Part shown: one piece after another, positions 46,341 through 55,979 of the stretch
Layout: each line of letters starts with the position of its first letter
Position numbering within the stretch: the first letter of the stretch is position 1
From: Oscillospiraceae bacterium
Lineage (GTDB): Bacteria > Bacillota > Clostridia > Oscillospirales > Acutalibacteraceae
Reading direction: 5' to 3'
Length of the DNA stretch: 64,000 nucleotides
Assembly: GCA_003526845.1 (NCBI GenBank)
Contig: DPVM01000005.1
Span: 84,913-148,912 of the forward strand
The notes under the pieces: generated by a model
The model's input: the letters and a program-made list of their open reading frames with translations, nothing else
The model's database searches: none
What the model was told of the DNA's origin: nothing
Made by a program: the position numbers and the translations under genes

Positions 46341-48392
46341 ATGAAAGTTTTTAATAAAATATTAGCCGCTTTTTTGTGCCTTGCATTTATAATATCTGCA
46401 ATTCCGGCTTATGCGAATGAGTCAAAATTCATTTCGTATGATGTGCAATCTATTGACGAATACGGTGATATTACGGAGTCAAACGAAGCGGCATATTATG
46501 ACGGCGAAAATTTGTTTGTTTCAATCAATTTTATAACTGATTATACATTGTACTATTATGATTCAAGCTCAACCTCTTTTGTGAGAAGAGGTCAGGAAAA
46601 ATCGGGCAGATACGGTAGGGTACAGCTCGATTTGAATAATAAAACCGCTGTTTTATATATGAATTTGAATACAAAAAAAGAGTATAATTTAGACAATGTA
46701 TATAAGTTCGGAAGTCAAGAATTTTTACCGCTTGCACAAATGATGGCTTTGCTGAAAGCGAGCTTAACCATTAAAGACAATAAAATGAGAATTGTAAACA
46801 GCGGTTATACACTTGCGGATGCCGATTATGCAATGAGCAAAATGGCAACAAAGTTGTCACTTGCAAATTACGGTATAAATGATGTTATTGATGATATTTA
46901 CGGCGGCAGTGAAACTGCATATATGGCATCATCTGTTTTAGGTTATTTCGGTGCAACTGTATATGGACTCAGATTATCAAAACTTGACTTTATTACAAAG
47001 TTAGGCGATTTTAAAGAATACGAAAGTTTTATTGAAAGCTGTGTAACGAATAACAGCAATTAGATAGATGCGTTAACTACAAATGCAGATATGGTTAATC
47101 GTTTTAATACTGCTTACAAGTTGAATAAGGATGTAAATGACCATTCAAAAACACTAAAAGATGTTACTTCTGTTATAAAGGATGTTTCGGAGCCGGTCAA
47201 AGATACATCTATGAGCAACGCGCTCCTATGGGTAGATGCAAGAGATTGGAATGCAGTATTTGATACTATTTCTTCAATAACCAATGTTGCCGATTATTAT
47301 TTAAAATTCGGCTCAATGTGTGAAGATAATAAGAATATGATAAACCAAGTTGAGTCACGCTCATCCGTCGGAGATAACGGGGTGCCGTTACATTTGGCAA
47401 TAGAAAGTGTTCAAAAGAAATACGGTCAAGATTTAGTCAAGAGTGTTACATCGGAAATCGGTCAAGAGCTTGCTGATAAAGTCGCAAATAAGGCAAAAAA
47501 GATTGTTCTTGAAAAAGTAATCCCTTCAACTGCGGCTATATCAATCGTTTCAAAGGTCTTTAAGGCGGCAGGATTTGATATTGCTTCCGATTCGGATTAT
47601 TCAATTATGATTGATTTGAATGCTAAAAATATGCTTTTTAATGATTACAGCAGTCTTGAATCATCATTGAAATATCAAAATGCAAATCAAACCGAGAAAT
47701 ATCGCTTATCTGCAATATTTTATTTACAGGCTTGTGAGAAGACTTTTAAAAATGCTGAAAAATTAGCTAAAAAGCATGACCTCGGCGGGAATTTCTATAA
47801 ATCTCAAATAGAGAAAGCTGATTCGGTGTTGAATTTATATTATCTCGCAGGGCAAAGCAAAAATTTTGATAATTTTGACGATATAGACAATATTATCAAT
47901 AACAACAAAAGCGAAATTATAAACAGCGATATTATAAATAAAGCAACAACTATATCACAAGATGAATTAAACGATTTTACAGGTCAAAAGACAAATTGGG
48001 GTACACTGAATAATGTAAATATTGAAAAATACGAAGTATCTGACAATACAAAATATGAAACTGAAGCTCTTGGCTACGAAGGTGGTGGCTCAATTGCTGT
48101 TTTTGTTAATTTTGATAAAATAAATAATGTTGAGGGATTTGATATAGTCAATATATGGAGTAACGATAATTACGACAGTAAAAAAGTTTCTGTTAAAGAT
48201 AAGTATTGTAGCAACAAGTGTATACTTTTTAATGCACAGGAATTTCCAAATAAAACAAAAATCAGAGCTTATAAAACGATTAACGGAAAAAATGTGTATG
48301 GCCCATACACGACAATAAATTTAAATTCCGCAAAAGAAAAGGGCAATTTGTATTATGATGAATATGAAAGTCTTTGTGGCAAGCAATTTTGA
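46341..48392 (+). pseudogene. Exported protein gene split by an in-frame amber stop (TAG 47061-47063)
   Basis: The first part (240 residues) has a signal peptide (about 1-25, cut after AYA) and a region like the copper-amine-oxidase N-terminal stalk repeat (LPLAQMMALLKASLTIKDNKMRIVN). It stops at TAG. The same frame continues without another stop to 48392, and the later ATG at 47091 has no ribosome site, so both parts seem to be one 683-codon gene. The downstream part is acidic, asparagine/lysine-rich and not recognised. It could be a pseudogene, a read-through gene, or a truncated gene plus a separate reading frame; the last is least likely. Codon use is AT-rich, like the island at 1.5-6.3 kb. 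Confidence 0.6.
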
Positions 48393-48447
48393 TGCTGATT
48401 AAAGTGATTTATATTTTTATTACTATATGAATATTGCTGGAAAGAAA

Positions 48448-48479
48448 AACGAACGGACCGTTTGGTCCGTTCGTTTTTA
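48448..48479. terminator. Terminator between convergent genes
   Basis: AACGAACGGACC pairs with GGTCCGTTCGTT around a short GTTT loop, with A run before and T run after, so it can act in both directions. Confidence 0.85.
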
Positions 48480-48492
48480 TACAAATCAATTA

Positions 48493-48885
48493 TTAGCCTT
48501 TTTTGAGTTGTCTTTCAAGCCATGCACTGCCTAAGTCGAGTGCGTTGAAAAGACCTTTTTTCTCGCTCTTTTTGATGATTTTGTCTTTCGGTGAAAGCGA
48601 ATCATCAGTTGAGAGAAGCTGAATTGTTACATCTTCTGCGAGTTTGATGTCCTTCAGTTTGCTTGAGTTTTTAATGTTTATGCAAACAACATATGCATCG
48701 TTAATATCACCATAGTAAATAGTGTTTCCGCTCCTAACAAGCGGCTTGCCCTTGTATTCGAGAATTGCGTTGCTTTTCTTTGGCTTGTTGTTTTGTTGAG
48801 TCGGCTTTTTGTTGCCGCCTTGCTTCTTGTCGTTTGCAGGCTTCTTTGTTTGCTGTTCTTGTGCAGTTTTGTTTTCCTGTGGCAA
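48493..48885 (-). CDS. Basic, low-complexity-tailed protein of unknown function
   Basis: The 130-residue protein has a lysine/glutamine/asparagine-rich N-terminus (about 1-38), then a folded part (ILEYKGKPLVRSGNTIYYGDINDAYVVCINI ... LAEDVTIQLLSTD) and a lysine-rich end. No membrane segment is present. The start is TTG with a strong AAGGAGGG upstream. It lies downstream of ireB on the same strand with a 29-nt gap, so it may be co-transcribed with it. I do not recognise the family. Confidence 0.75.
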   Translation of the reverse strand: MPQENKTAQEQQTKKPANDKKQGGNKKPTQQNNKPKKSNAILEYKGKPLVRSGNTIYYGDINDAYVVCINIKNSSKLKDIKLAEDVTIQLLSTDDSLSPKDKIIKKSEKKGLFNALDLGSAWLERQLKKG

Positions 48886-48914
48886 AGAAAACCCTCCTTT
48901 GTTTTATATTTGTT

Positions 48915-49157
48915 TTAGCTGAGGTATGATTTTACCATCTCGGCAAGCAGCTCATCTCTGTCGATTCTGCGGATTAAGCTTCTCGCGTTGTTGTGAGTTG
49001 TAATATAAGTCGGGTCCTCAGACAAAATATATCCTACTATTTGGTTGATAGGGTTATAGCCTTTTTCCTGAAGGGCGTCGAAAACCTGTGTCAAAGTTTC
49101 CTTCATAATGTCATCGTTTTCGTTGCCAATCTTAAAGGTCATAGTTTTATCTGTCAT
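48915..49157 (-). CDS. ireB: IreB-family regulatory phosphoprotein (UPF0297)
   Basis: The 80-residue protein matches the IreB/YrzL (DUF965) family: [55 protein letters not shown]. In Enterococcus IreB is a substrate of the PASTA Ser/Thr kinase IreK and modulates cephalosporin resistance. In many Firmicutes it precedes the Holliday junction resolvase gene ruvX, but that is not seen here; an unrelated small gene follows. It is transcribed divergently from the pheS T-box. Confidence 0.92.
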   Translation of the reverse strand: MTDKTMTFKIGNENDDIMKETLTQVFDALQEKGYNPINQIVGYILSEDPTYITTHNNARSLIRRIDRDELLAEMVKSYLS

Positions 49158-49235
49158 AGTAAAATCACCACCGGTCGAAATTATTAGTCCTTATATTAAA
49201 ATATATTAATCCAATATAAGTTTAATTACCTCTTC

Positions 49236-49263
49236 ATTATAACATTTTTTGTTCAAATTACAA
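49236..49263 (-). promoter_or_regulatory. Possible SigA promoter for ireB
   Basis: On the minus strand TTGTAA (49263-49258) and TATAAT (49241-49236) are 16 bases apart, about 80 bases ahead of the start. Confidence 0.45.
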
Positions 49264-49302
49264 TACTTTTTGTGCAAATTTGCGTTAAAAGCCCTAAAAA
49301 AC

Positions 49303-49331
49303 TTGACTTTGCACCTTTATAGGGGTATAAT
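49303..49331 (+). promoter_or_regulatory. SigA promoter of the T-box/pheST operon
   Basis: TTGACT (49303-49308) and TATAAT (49326-49331) are 17 bases apart, just ahead of the T-box leader. Confidence 0.7.
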
Positions 49332-49337
49332 TTACCC

Positions 49338-49573
49338 ATAATGAAATAAGCGTTGATATGGTGTAAGTAGACAGGATTTGCGTTTTAAGAGAGTGTGCGG
49401 TGGGTGCAAGCACACAGCGCGGTTTTATCGAATTTCAGCCATGGAGCTCTTTGCGAGAAACTAAGCAAAGCGTCGTGTCGCGTTAAGACAGTCGAGCGGC
49501 AATTTTTATAATTGCAATTTGAGTGGTACCACGGATTATTCCGCCTCATATTTTGAGGCGGTTTTTATTTTTG
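49338..49573 (+). promoter_or_regulatory. T-box riboswitch leader (tRNA-Phe responsive) upstream of pheS
   Basis: The leader has the T-box sequence TGGTACCACGG (49524-49534), preceded by the AGTGG part of the antiterminator. The competing terminator follows as CCGCCTCA/TGAGGCGG with a T run (about 49541-49570). Stem I lies at about 49350-49450, and its candidate specifier codon TTC (Phe) is at 49434-49436. An uncharged tRNA-Phe binding here would let transcription continue into pheST. The specifier assignment rests on context as well as on the loop. Confidence 0.85.
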
Positions 49574-49610
49574 CATTATTGCCGATTAATAATTCTATTT
49601 TGGAGGACTT

Positions 49611-50663
49611 ATGGAAAACAAAATCAAAGAGCTGAAGGCTCAATTTGAAAATGAGCTTTCCGCAATCAAGGACCTTTCCGAGCTTGAAGATATCAGAGTT
49701 TCATATCTCGGTAAAAAAGGCTCGGTTACAGACCTTTTAAAGGGTATGCGCGAGCTGTCAAACGAGGATAAAAAGGCTTTCGGTCAAAAAATCAACGAGC
49801 TTAAGGGCACAGTTGCAGAAAGAATTTCTCAAAAAACAGCAGAGCTTAAGCAAAAAGAAATCGAAAAGGAAATCGCACTTATGCCGGAGTTTGACCTTTC
49901 AATGCCGGCAAATCTCTCCAGAGGCTCATATCATCCGATTACTCTTGTTCAGCGTCAGTGCGAGCAGATTTTTGAATCAATGGGCTTTACCGTTGAGGAT
50001 TATGCAGAGGTAGTTACAGACTATGAGTGCTTTGAGGCGGTTAATGTTCCCAAAAACCACCCGGCGCGTGATATGCAGGATACTTATTATCTTGAAAACG
50101 GTCAGCTTCTCAAATCACAAACTTCTGCCGCTCAAAACGCTATTTTGAGAAAATACAAAAAGCCGCTTGAAGAGCAGGGAATCCCGATTAAAGCTATTTT
50201 CCCCGGCAGATGCTTCAGAAACGAGGCTACCGATGCTTGTCACGAAAATACTTTCTTCCAAATGGAGGGTATGATGGTTGACAAGGATATTTCTATTTCA
50301 AACCTCATTTACTTTATGAAAACGATGCTTTCTGAGGTGTTCCAAAAGGACATTAAGGTTAGACTTCGCCCGGGCTTTTTCCCATTCGTTGAGCCGGGAT
50401 TTGAGCTTGATATAAGCTGTCTTATCTGCGGCGGCGAGGGTTGTCCGAGCTGTAAGCACAGCGGTTGGCTCGAGCTTTGCCCGTGCGGTATGATTCACCC
50501 CGAGGTCCTTAAAATGGGCGGAATCGACCCCGAAAAATACACAGGTTTTGCATTCGGCTTGGGTCTTACAAGACTTGTTATGATGAAATACGGCATTAAA
50601 GATATTCGTGATTTGAACGGCGGCAGCCTCAAGGCAATGAGTCAGTTCACCGATGACGAGTAA
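49611..50663 (+). CDS. pheS: Phenylalanine-tRNA ligase alpha subunit
   Basis: PheS (350 residues) is the catalytic subunit of the class II enzyme that charges tRNA-Phe. An N-terminal coiled coil (about 1-85) is followed by the catalytic domain: HPITLVQRQCEQIFESMGF (motif 1 side), FPGRCFRNEATDACHENTFFQMEGMMV (motif 2) and GLGLTRLVMMKYGIKDIR (motif 3). GGAGG is placed well before the ATG. The gene is controlled by the T-box upstream and is followed by pheT after 18 bases. Confidence 0.97.
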   Translation: MENKIKELKAQFENELSAIKDLSELEDIRVSYLGKKGSVTDLLKGMRELSNEDKKAFGQKINELKGTVAERISQKTAELKQKEIEKEIALMPEFDLSMPANLSRGSYHPITLVQRQCEQIFESMGFTVEDYAEVVTDYECFEAVNVPKNHPARDMQDTYYLENGQLLKSQTSAAQNAILRKYKKPLEEQGIPIKAIFPGRCFRNEATDACHENTFFQMEGMMVDKDISISNLIYFMKTMLSEVFQKDIKVRLRPGFFPFVEPGFELDISCLICGGEGCPSCKHSGWLELCPCGMIHPEVLKMGGIDPEKYTGFAFGLGLTRLVMMKYGIKDIRDLNGGSLKAMSQFTDDE

Positions 50664-50681
50664 GAAAGGAGAGTGAAATAA

Positions 50682-53042
50682 ATGTTTTTATCTATGAATT
50701 GGATTCAGGACTTCGTTGATTTGTCGGGTCTTGATTTAGTTAAATTAATCAATCAGTTTTCACTCTCTACCGCAGAGGTTGAAAACGAAATTTTCTTCAA
50801 GGGTGCAGACCTTTCGGGTGTTGTTGTCGCAGAAATCAAATCTGTTGAAAATCATCCCGATTCCAAAAAACTTCACCTCTTGAAGGTTGACATCGGCGCA
50901 GATGAGCTTGTTGATGTTGTTTGCGGCGCTCCAAATGTAAGGGTCGGCTTGAAAACAGCCTTTGCAAAAATCGGCGCAAAGATCGGCGAGATTGAAATCG
51001 CTCCGAGAAAACTCGCAGGCTATACCTCAAACGGTATGTGTTGCAGTGAAAAAGAAATCGGCATTTCGGACGATAACAGCGGCATTATGGAAATCACCGA
51101 CGATCTTCCAAACGGCACCGATATTAAGGAGGCTTATGCCGTTGACGATATTATTTTTGAGGTAGATAATAAATCGCTTACAAACCGCCCCGATTTGTGG
51201 GGACATTACGGCATCGCAAGAGAGTTTGCCGCTCTTTCGGGCAGAGAGCTTAAGCCGCTTCCGACTGTTGACCTTGAGCAGTACAATTCACTTCCAAAGG
51301 TTGATATGAAGATTGAGGACCCGCTTTGTCAAAGATATTCATGTATGCAGGTTGAAAATATCACAAAAACCGTTTCTCCTGTCAATATGCGTATCCGCCT
51401 TTTCTATTGCGGAATGAGAGCAATCAACTTCCTTGCAGACCTAACAAACTACCTTATGCTTGAAATGGGTCAGCCCATGCACGCATTCGACAGCAGAAAG
51501 GTTGAAAAAATCAGAATCAAACGCTTTGACAAGCCGTTTACATTCCAAACGCTTGACGGCGTAGACAGAAATATCGACGAAAATACCCTTATGATTTGCA
51601 ATGACAACACTCCCGTTGCAATCGCAGGTATTATGGGCGGACTCGACAGCGAAATTGTTGACGATACAACAACACTCACCCTTGAATCGGCAACATTTGA
51701 CGCTGCTTCAATCCGTAAATCAACCGTTCGTCTTTCTCACAGAACAGACGCTTCAATGCGCTATGAAAAGTGCCTTGACCCGGAGATGACAACCGTTGCA
51801 ATTGCAAGATTTATCAATCTTCTTCAAAGCATTGACCCCGAGTCAAAGGTTGTTTCGGCTCTTACAGACGAATATGCTTTTCATTACGACAAGGTAGAAC
51901 TTAAATTCGACAAGGCGTTTGTAGATAAATACACAGGCATTGAAATCCCGAACGAAACAATTATCAATACACTCAATTCGCTCGGCTTTGCCGCAACCGT
52001 TGATAACGATAATTTTGATGTTTCTGTTCCGTCATGGCGTGCAACAAAGGATGTCACAATAAAAGCCGATATTATCGAAGAAATCACCCGTATTTACGGC
52101 TATGACAACTTTGATATTCACACAACAAGAAGTCCGCTCTATCCTGTTCGTCCGACAGTTGAAAAAACAGTTGAGGACAAGATTAAGGACCTCTTAGTTA
52201 AGAGATATTCACTTCACGAACTTCATTCGTATGTTTGGGCTTATTATGACGAGCTTAAGGCTCTCGGTATTGATGTTGAGGGCGAAATCAAACTTTCAAA
52301 CGCAACAAATCCGAATATCGAAACTATCCGTAAATCAATCATTCCTACCCAGCTTTGCCAGGTTAAGCAAAATACATCGTTTGCACCGGATTTCGGTATT
52401 TTTGAAATCGGCAGAGTTGTTGAGGGCGTTGATGACAACAACCTTTGCGTTGAAAAGAAAAAGCTTGCAATTACGCTTTATTCAAGATCGCGCCCAATGC
52501 CGACGCTCTATTTTGATTTGAGAGATATTCTCGAAGTTATGGCAGACGATTTTAAGCATAAAAAGCTCACCTTCGCAAAGAAAGAGGCAGAACATTCTTA
52601 TCAGCATCCGAGAAATCTCAACACCGTTTATTGCGACGGTGTAGAAATCGGCGAAATAGGTATTGCTCATCCTGTCGTTTCAAAGAAAATCGACAAGAAA
52701 GCGTCAATCGTATATGCCGAAATTGATGTTGAAGCATTTGCCGCAATCAAAAATGCGTCGATTCAGTATGAGGAGCCGTCAAAGTTCCCATCAATTGATA
52801 TTGACCTTTCGTTTGTTTCGGATAAATTTGCGCCGATTGCAAAGGCTATAGAAAATGCAAAGTGCAAGCTTATCAAAAATGTTGAGGTTACCGATGTTTA
52901 TGAGGACGAAAACTCAAAATCAATTACAACCCGCATAACATTTGCCGACCCTGAAAAAACTCTCACAAGAGAAGAAGTGCAGGGCGTTTCGGATTCCATC
53001 GTTGCCGAGCTTAAGGCAAACGGAATCGAACTCAAGGGCTGA
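50682..53042 (+). CDS. pheT: Phenylalanine-tRNA ligase beta subunit
   Basis: PheT (786 residues) is the beta subunit, which recognises and edits tRNA-Phe. In order it shows the N-terminal tRNA-binding OB domain (VVVAEIKSVENHPDSKKLHLLKV), the B3/B4 editing domain, the B5 domain (NETIINTLNSLGFAATVDNDNFDVSVPSWRATKD), the catalytic-like core and the C-terminal ferredoxin-fold anticodon-binding domain (SKFPSIDIDLSFVSDK). It has full normal length. A terminator follows the stop. Confidence 0.96.
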   Translation: MFLSMNWIQDFVDLSGLDLVKLINQFSLSTAEVENEIFFKGADLSGVVVAEIKSVENHPDSKKLHLLKVDIGADELVDVVCGAPNVRVGLKTAFAKIGAKIGEIEIAPRKLAGYTSNGMCCSEKEIGISDDNSGIMEITDDLPNGTDIKEAYAVDDIIFEVDNKSLTNRPDLWGHYGIAREFAALSGRELKPLPTVDLEQYNSLPKVDMKIEDPLCQRYSCMQVENITKTVSPVNMRIRLFYCGMRAINFLADLTNYLMLEMGQPMHAFDSRKVEKIRIKRFDKPFTFQTLDGVDRNIDENTLMICNDNTPVAIAGIMGGLDSEIVDDTTTLTLESATFDAASIRKSTVRLSHRTDASMRYEKCLDPEMTTVAIARFINLLQSIDPESKVVSALTDEYAFHYDKVELKFDKAFVDKYTGIEIPNETIINTLNSLGFAATVDNDNFDVSVPSWRATKDVTIKADIIEEITRIYGYDNFDIHTTRSPLYPVRPTVEKTVEDKIKDLLVKRYSLHELHSYVWAYYDELKALGIDVEGEIKLSNATNPNIETIRKSIIPTQLCQVKQNTSFAPDFGIFEIGRVVEGVDDNNLCVEKKKLAITLYSRSRPMPTLYFDLRDILEVMADDFKHKKLTFAKKEAEHSYQHPRNLNTVYCDGVEIGEIGIAHPVVSKKIDKKASIVYAEIDVEAFAAIKNASIQYEEPSKFPSIDIDLSFVSDKFAPIAKAIENAKCKLIKNVEVTDVYEDENSKSITTRITFADPEKTLTREEVQGVSDSIVAELKANGIELKG

Positions 53043-53055
53043 TAAAGTTTATAAA

Positions 53056-53089
53056 GAGCCGAAGTGTGTCGCTTCGGCCCTTTTTTTAT
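53056..53089 (+). terminator. Terminator of pheST
   Basis: GGCCGAAGC-type stem: GCCGAAG (53058-53064) pairs with CTTCGGC (53072-53078), followed by CCTTTTTTT. Confidence 0.85.
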
Positions 53090-53155
53090 GCTTGTATTTA
53101 ATTATAATATATGATATTATTATACTGTATTTTTATGTGTATAACGAGTGTAGCC

Positions 53156-54511
53156 ATGGATATTAAAAAGAACGACGATATAAAATTGAATATCGAATCC
53201 GTAACTTCCGAGGGCTCGGCGGTCGGCCATTACAACGGCATTGCCGTTTTTGTTCGCGGTGCCGTTCCCGGCGATATTATCGTTGCGCATATCATCAAAA
53301 CATCAAAAAAATATGCAATCGGCATAATCAAGGATATTATAACCGCCTCACCGAGCAGGATTAAAAGCGATTGCCCGGTGTCGGACAAGTGCGGCGGATG
53401 CTCATTCCGCAATATGACATATGACGAGGAGCTAAAATACAAGCGTTCCCGCGTTGTCGATGCTATTGAGCGTATTGGTCATATTCAAACCGAAATTACC
53501 GATGTAACAGCCGCCGATACAGTTTATAATTACAGAAACAAGGCGCAGTATCCCGTTTCAATTTGCGACGGCGAGCTTTTTGCCGGCTTTTATGCCTACA
53601 AAAGCCATCGCATAATATCGTGCGACGATTGCAAATTGCAAAGCAAGAATTTTAAGCCTTGCCTTGACGCCTTTGCAAAATGGGTTGAGCACAGCGGTGT
53701 TACCTCGTATAACGAAAACAGCGGCAGGGGCATTTTGCGCCATATTTATTTGCGTGAGGCGTGCGCCACAGGTGAAATTATGGCTTGCGCCGTAATCAAT
53801 GCCGACTCCTTGCCCGATTCGGATTATCTTGTCGAGCAGTTAAAAGCTGTTCGCGGCGTTAAGAGCATTTGCGTCAATGTCAACAAGAAAAATTCAAATG
53901 TGATTTTGGGCGAAAAAACAAAAACAGTTTGGGGCAGTGATACCATTACTGACGAACTGCTCGGCAAAAAATTTGTTATATCGCCGAATTCGTTTTATCA
54001 AGTCAACCGCGCCCAATGCGAAAAACTTTATTCCAAGGCGGCGGAGTACGCCTCGCTCAACGGCAGTGAAACGGTGCTTGATTTGTACTGCGGCGTCGGT
54101 ACAATCGGCATCACAATGGCTGATAAGGCAAAGCAAATTATCGGAGTCGAAATAGTCCCACAGGCTATTGAAAATGCCAAAATTAACGCAAAAATCAATA
54201 ATATCGAAAATGCCGAATTCCTTTGCGGTGACGCTTATTTTGCCGCAGACGAGCTGAAGCGCAGGCATATTAAGCCCAATGTTATCGTTCTCGACCCACC
54301 GCGAAAGGGCTGTCAAAAGGAACTTCTCGGCGTTATAAATTCAATGTCGCCCGAAAAGATAGTTTATGTTTCGTGCGACAGCGCAACGCTTGCCCGCGAT
54401 TTGGCAATTCTTGACGAATACGGGTATAAAGCAAATCAAATCACACCTGTTGATATGTTTCCGCGCACCCCTCATGTAGAATGTGTGTGCTTATTGACAA
54501 AGAAAGGTTAA
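53156..54511 (+). CDS. 23S rRNA m5U methyltransferase, RlmD/RumA type, with TRAM domain
   Basis: The 451-residue SAM-dependent enzyme methylates uridines in 23S rRNA (or tRNA). It has an N-terminal TRAM domain (NIESVTSEGSAVGHYNGIAVFVRGAVPGD), an iron-sulfur cluster cysteine set (CPVSDKCGGC and a later C), the SAM loop VLDLYCGVGTIGITMA, VLDPPRKGC and the catalytic YVSCDSATLARD. ATG 53156 is used because the TRAM domain starts there; its ribosome site is weak. A very similar but TRAM-less methyltransferase gene follows with overlap or near overlap. Confidence 0.9.
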   Translation: MDIKKNDDIKLNIESVTSEGSAVGHYNGIAVFVRGAVPGDIIVAHIIKTSKKYAIGIIKDIITASPSRIKSDCPVSDKCGGCSFRNMTYDEELKYKRSRVVDAIERIGHIQTEITDVTAADTVYNYRNKAQYPVSICDGELFAGFYAYKSHRIISCDDCKLQSKNFKPCLDAFAKWVEHSGVTSYNENSGRGILRHIYLREACATGEIMACAVINADSLPDSDYLVEQLKAVRGVKSICVNVNKKNSNVILGEKTKTVWGSDTITDELLGKKFVISPNSFYQVNRAQCEKLYSKAAEYASLNGSETVLDLYCGVGTIGITMADKAKQIIGVEIVPQAIENAKINAKINNIENAEFLCGDAYFAADELKRRHIKPNVIVLDPPRKGCQKELLGVINSMSPEKIVYVSCDSATLARDLAILDEYGYKANQITPVDMFPRTPHVECVCLLTKKG

Positions 54512-54519
54512 GTATCAAA

Positions 54520-55962
54520 TTGAACGGAACGAAACCCAAAAAGGCAATCGGCAATGGCTGTACGCTGTATAAAAAATGCGGCGGCTGTCAGCTCCAAAAC
54601 ATGGATTATCAACGCCAGCTAAGGTTTAAGCAGGCAACCGTTGTCAAGCTGATTGGCAAATATTGCAGGGTAGATGATATAATAGGAATGAGCGAGCCGT
54701 ATCATTACCGCCACAAGGTTCAGGCGGCGTTCGGCAAAATCAATTCAAATATTGTTTCGGGCGTTTATCAGTCCTCAACTCACAGAATAGTCAAGGTCGA
54801 TAATTGTTTAATCGAAAATAAGCAGGCTGACAGAATAATCGTAACAATCCGTCACCTTTTGAAAGAGTTTAAACTCGGCGTGTTCAACGAAAAAACGCTT
54901 AAAGGTTTTTTGCGCCATGTCCTCGTCAGAGTCGGCTATTATACAAACGAAATTATGGTTGTTATGGTTACCGGCACAAAGGAATTTCCCAAAAAACGCG
55001 ATTTTATCAAAAGACTCCTTGAAATTCATCCCGAAATCACAACCGTTGTCCAAAGTGTAAACAACAAGTTCACAACTCTCGTTCTCGGCAAGGAGTTTAT
55101 CACTCTTTACGGCAGAGGTTATATATATGACAACCTTTGTGGTTGCACCTTTAAAATTTCGCCTGCATCGTTTTATCAAATAAATCCGCAGCAAACGGAA
55201 ATTTTGTATAATACCGCCGTCGATTTTATGGGTCTCGGCGGCAACGAAACCGTGATTGACGCATATTGCGGCACGGGTACAATCGGCTTAATCGCCTCAA
55301 AAAACGCAAAAAGAGTAATCGGTGTCGAGCTTAATTCCGATGCCGTAAGGGATGCCAAAACAAACGCACGGCTTAACAAAGCCGATAATATAACATTTTT
55401 CAATGCCGACGCAGGTCGCTTTATGGTTGATATGGCTGCCGGCGGCGAAAAGGCGGATGTCGTGATTATGGACCCGCCGCGAGCAGGCTCTGACAGAAAT
55501 TTTATTAAGTCTGTGCTTACGCTTTCGCCTAAAAAAGTGGTTTATGTTTCATGCAACCCCGAAACGCTCGCGAGAGATCTTCGGTTTTTCGTCTCGGGCG
55601 GATATAAGGTGCGCAAAGCGGTTCCTGTCGATATGTTCCCCCACACAAAGCATGTTGAGACGGTTGTGCAGTTGGTTAGAAAAAATCCAGATACATATAT
55701 TGACATTACAGTTGATAAGGACGAGTTGGATTTAATATCGTCCGAAGCAAAGGCAACCTATGAGGAAATTAAAGATTACATATTTGAGAGATTTGGTTTA
55801 AAAGTTTCATCGCTCAACATAGCACAAGTAAAAACTAAGTGTGGAATTATTGAGCGAGGGAATTACAATAAGCCGAAATCCGAAAATACCAAACAGCCAC
55901 AGTGTACGAAAAATAAAGAAGAAGCTATTATGAATGCTTTAAGGCATTTCAAGATGATATAA
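54520..55962 (+). CDS. Second RlmD/RumA-type m5U methyltransferase, TRAM-less, with C-terminal extension
   Basis: The product (480 residues) has the iron-sulfur cysteines (CTLYKKCGGCQ), the SAM motif VIDAYCGTGTIGLIA, MDPPRAGSD and YVSCNPETLARD, but no TRAM domain. After the normal end (HVETVVQLVRK) it carries about 90 extra residues (DITVDKDELDL ... GLKVSSLNIAQVKTKCGIIERGNYNKPKSENTK ... ALRHFKMI). Extensions of this kind are known on Firmicute RumA genes next to mobile elements. The TTG at 54520 gives a start just after the upstream stop (54511); an in-frame ATG at 54481 would overlap that gene by 31 bases. The broken AIPR gene begins 17 bases later. Confidence 0.85.
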   Translation: MNGTKPKKAIGNGCTLYKKCGGCQLQNMDYQRQLRFKQATVVKLIGKYCRVDDIIGMSEPYHYRHKVQAAFGKINSNIVSGVYQSSTHRIVKVDNCLIENKQADRIIVTIRHLLKEFKLGVFNEKTLKGFLRHVLVRVGYYTNEIMVVMVTGTKEFPKKRDFIKRLLEIHPEITTVVQSVNNKFTTLVLGKEFITLYGRGYIYDNLCGCTFKISPASFYQINPQQTEILYNTAVDFMGLGGNETVIDAYCGTGTIGLIASKNAKRVIGVELNSDAVRDAKTNARLNKADNITFFNADAGRFMVDMAAGGEKADVVIMDPPRAGSDRNFIKSVLTLSPKKVVYVSCNPETLARDLRFFVSGGYKVRKAVPVDMFPHTKHVETVVQLVRKNPDTYIDITVDKDELDLISSEAKATYEEIKDYIFERFGLKVSSLNIAQVKTKCGIIERGNYNKPKSENTKQPQCTKNKEEAIMNALRHFKMI

Positions 55963-55979
55963 TTTTGGAGGCGATTACG

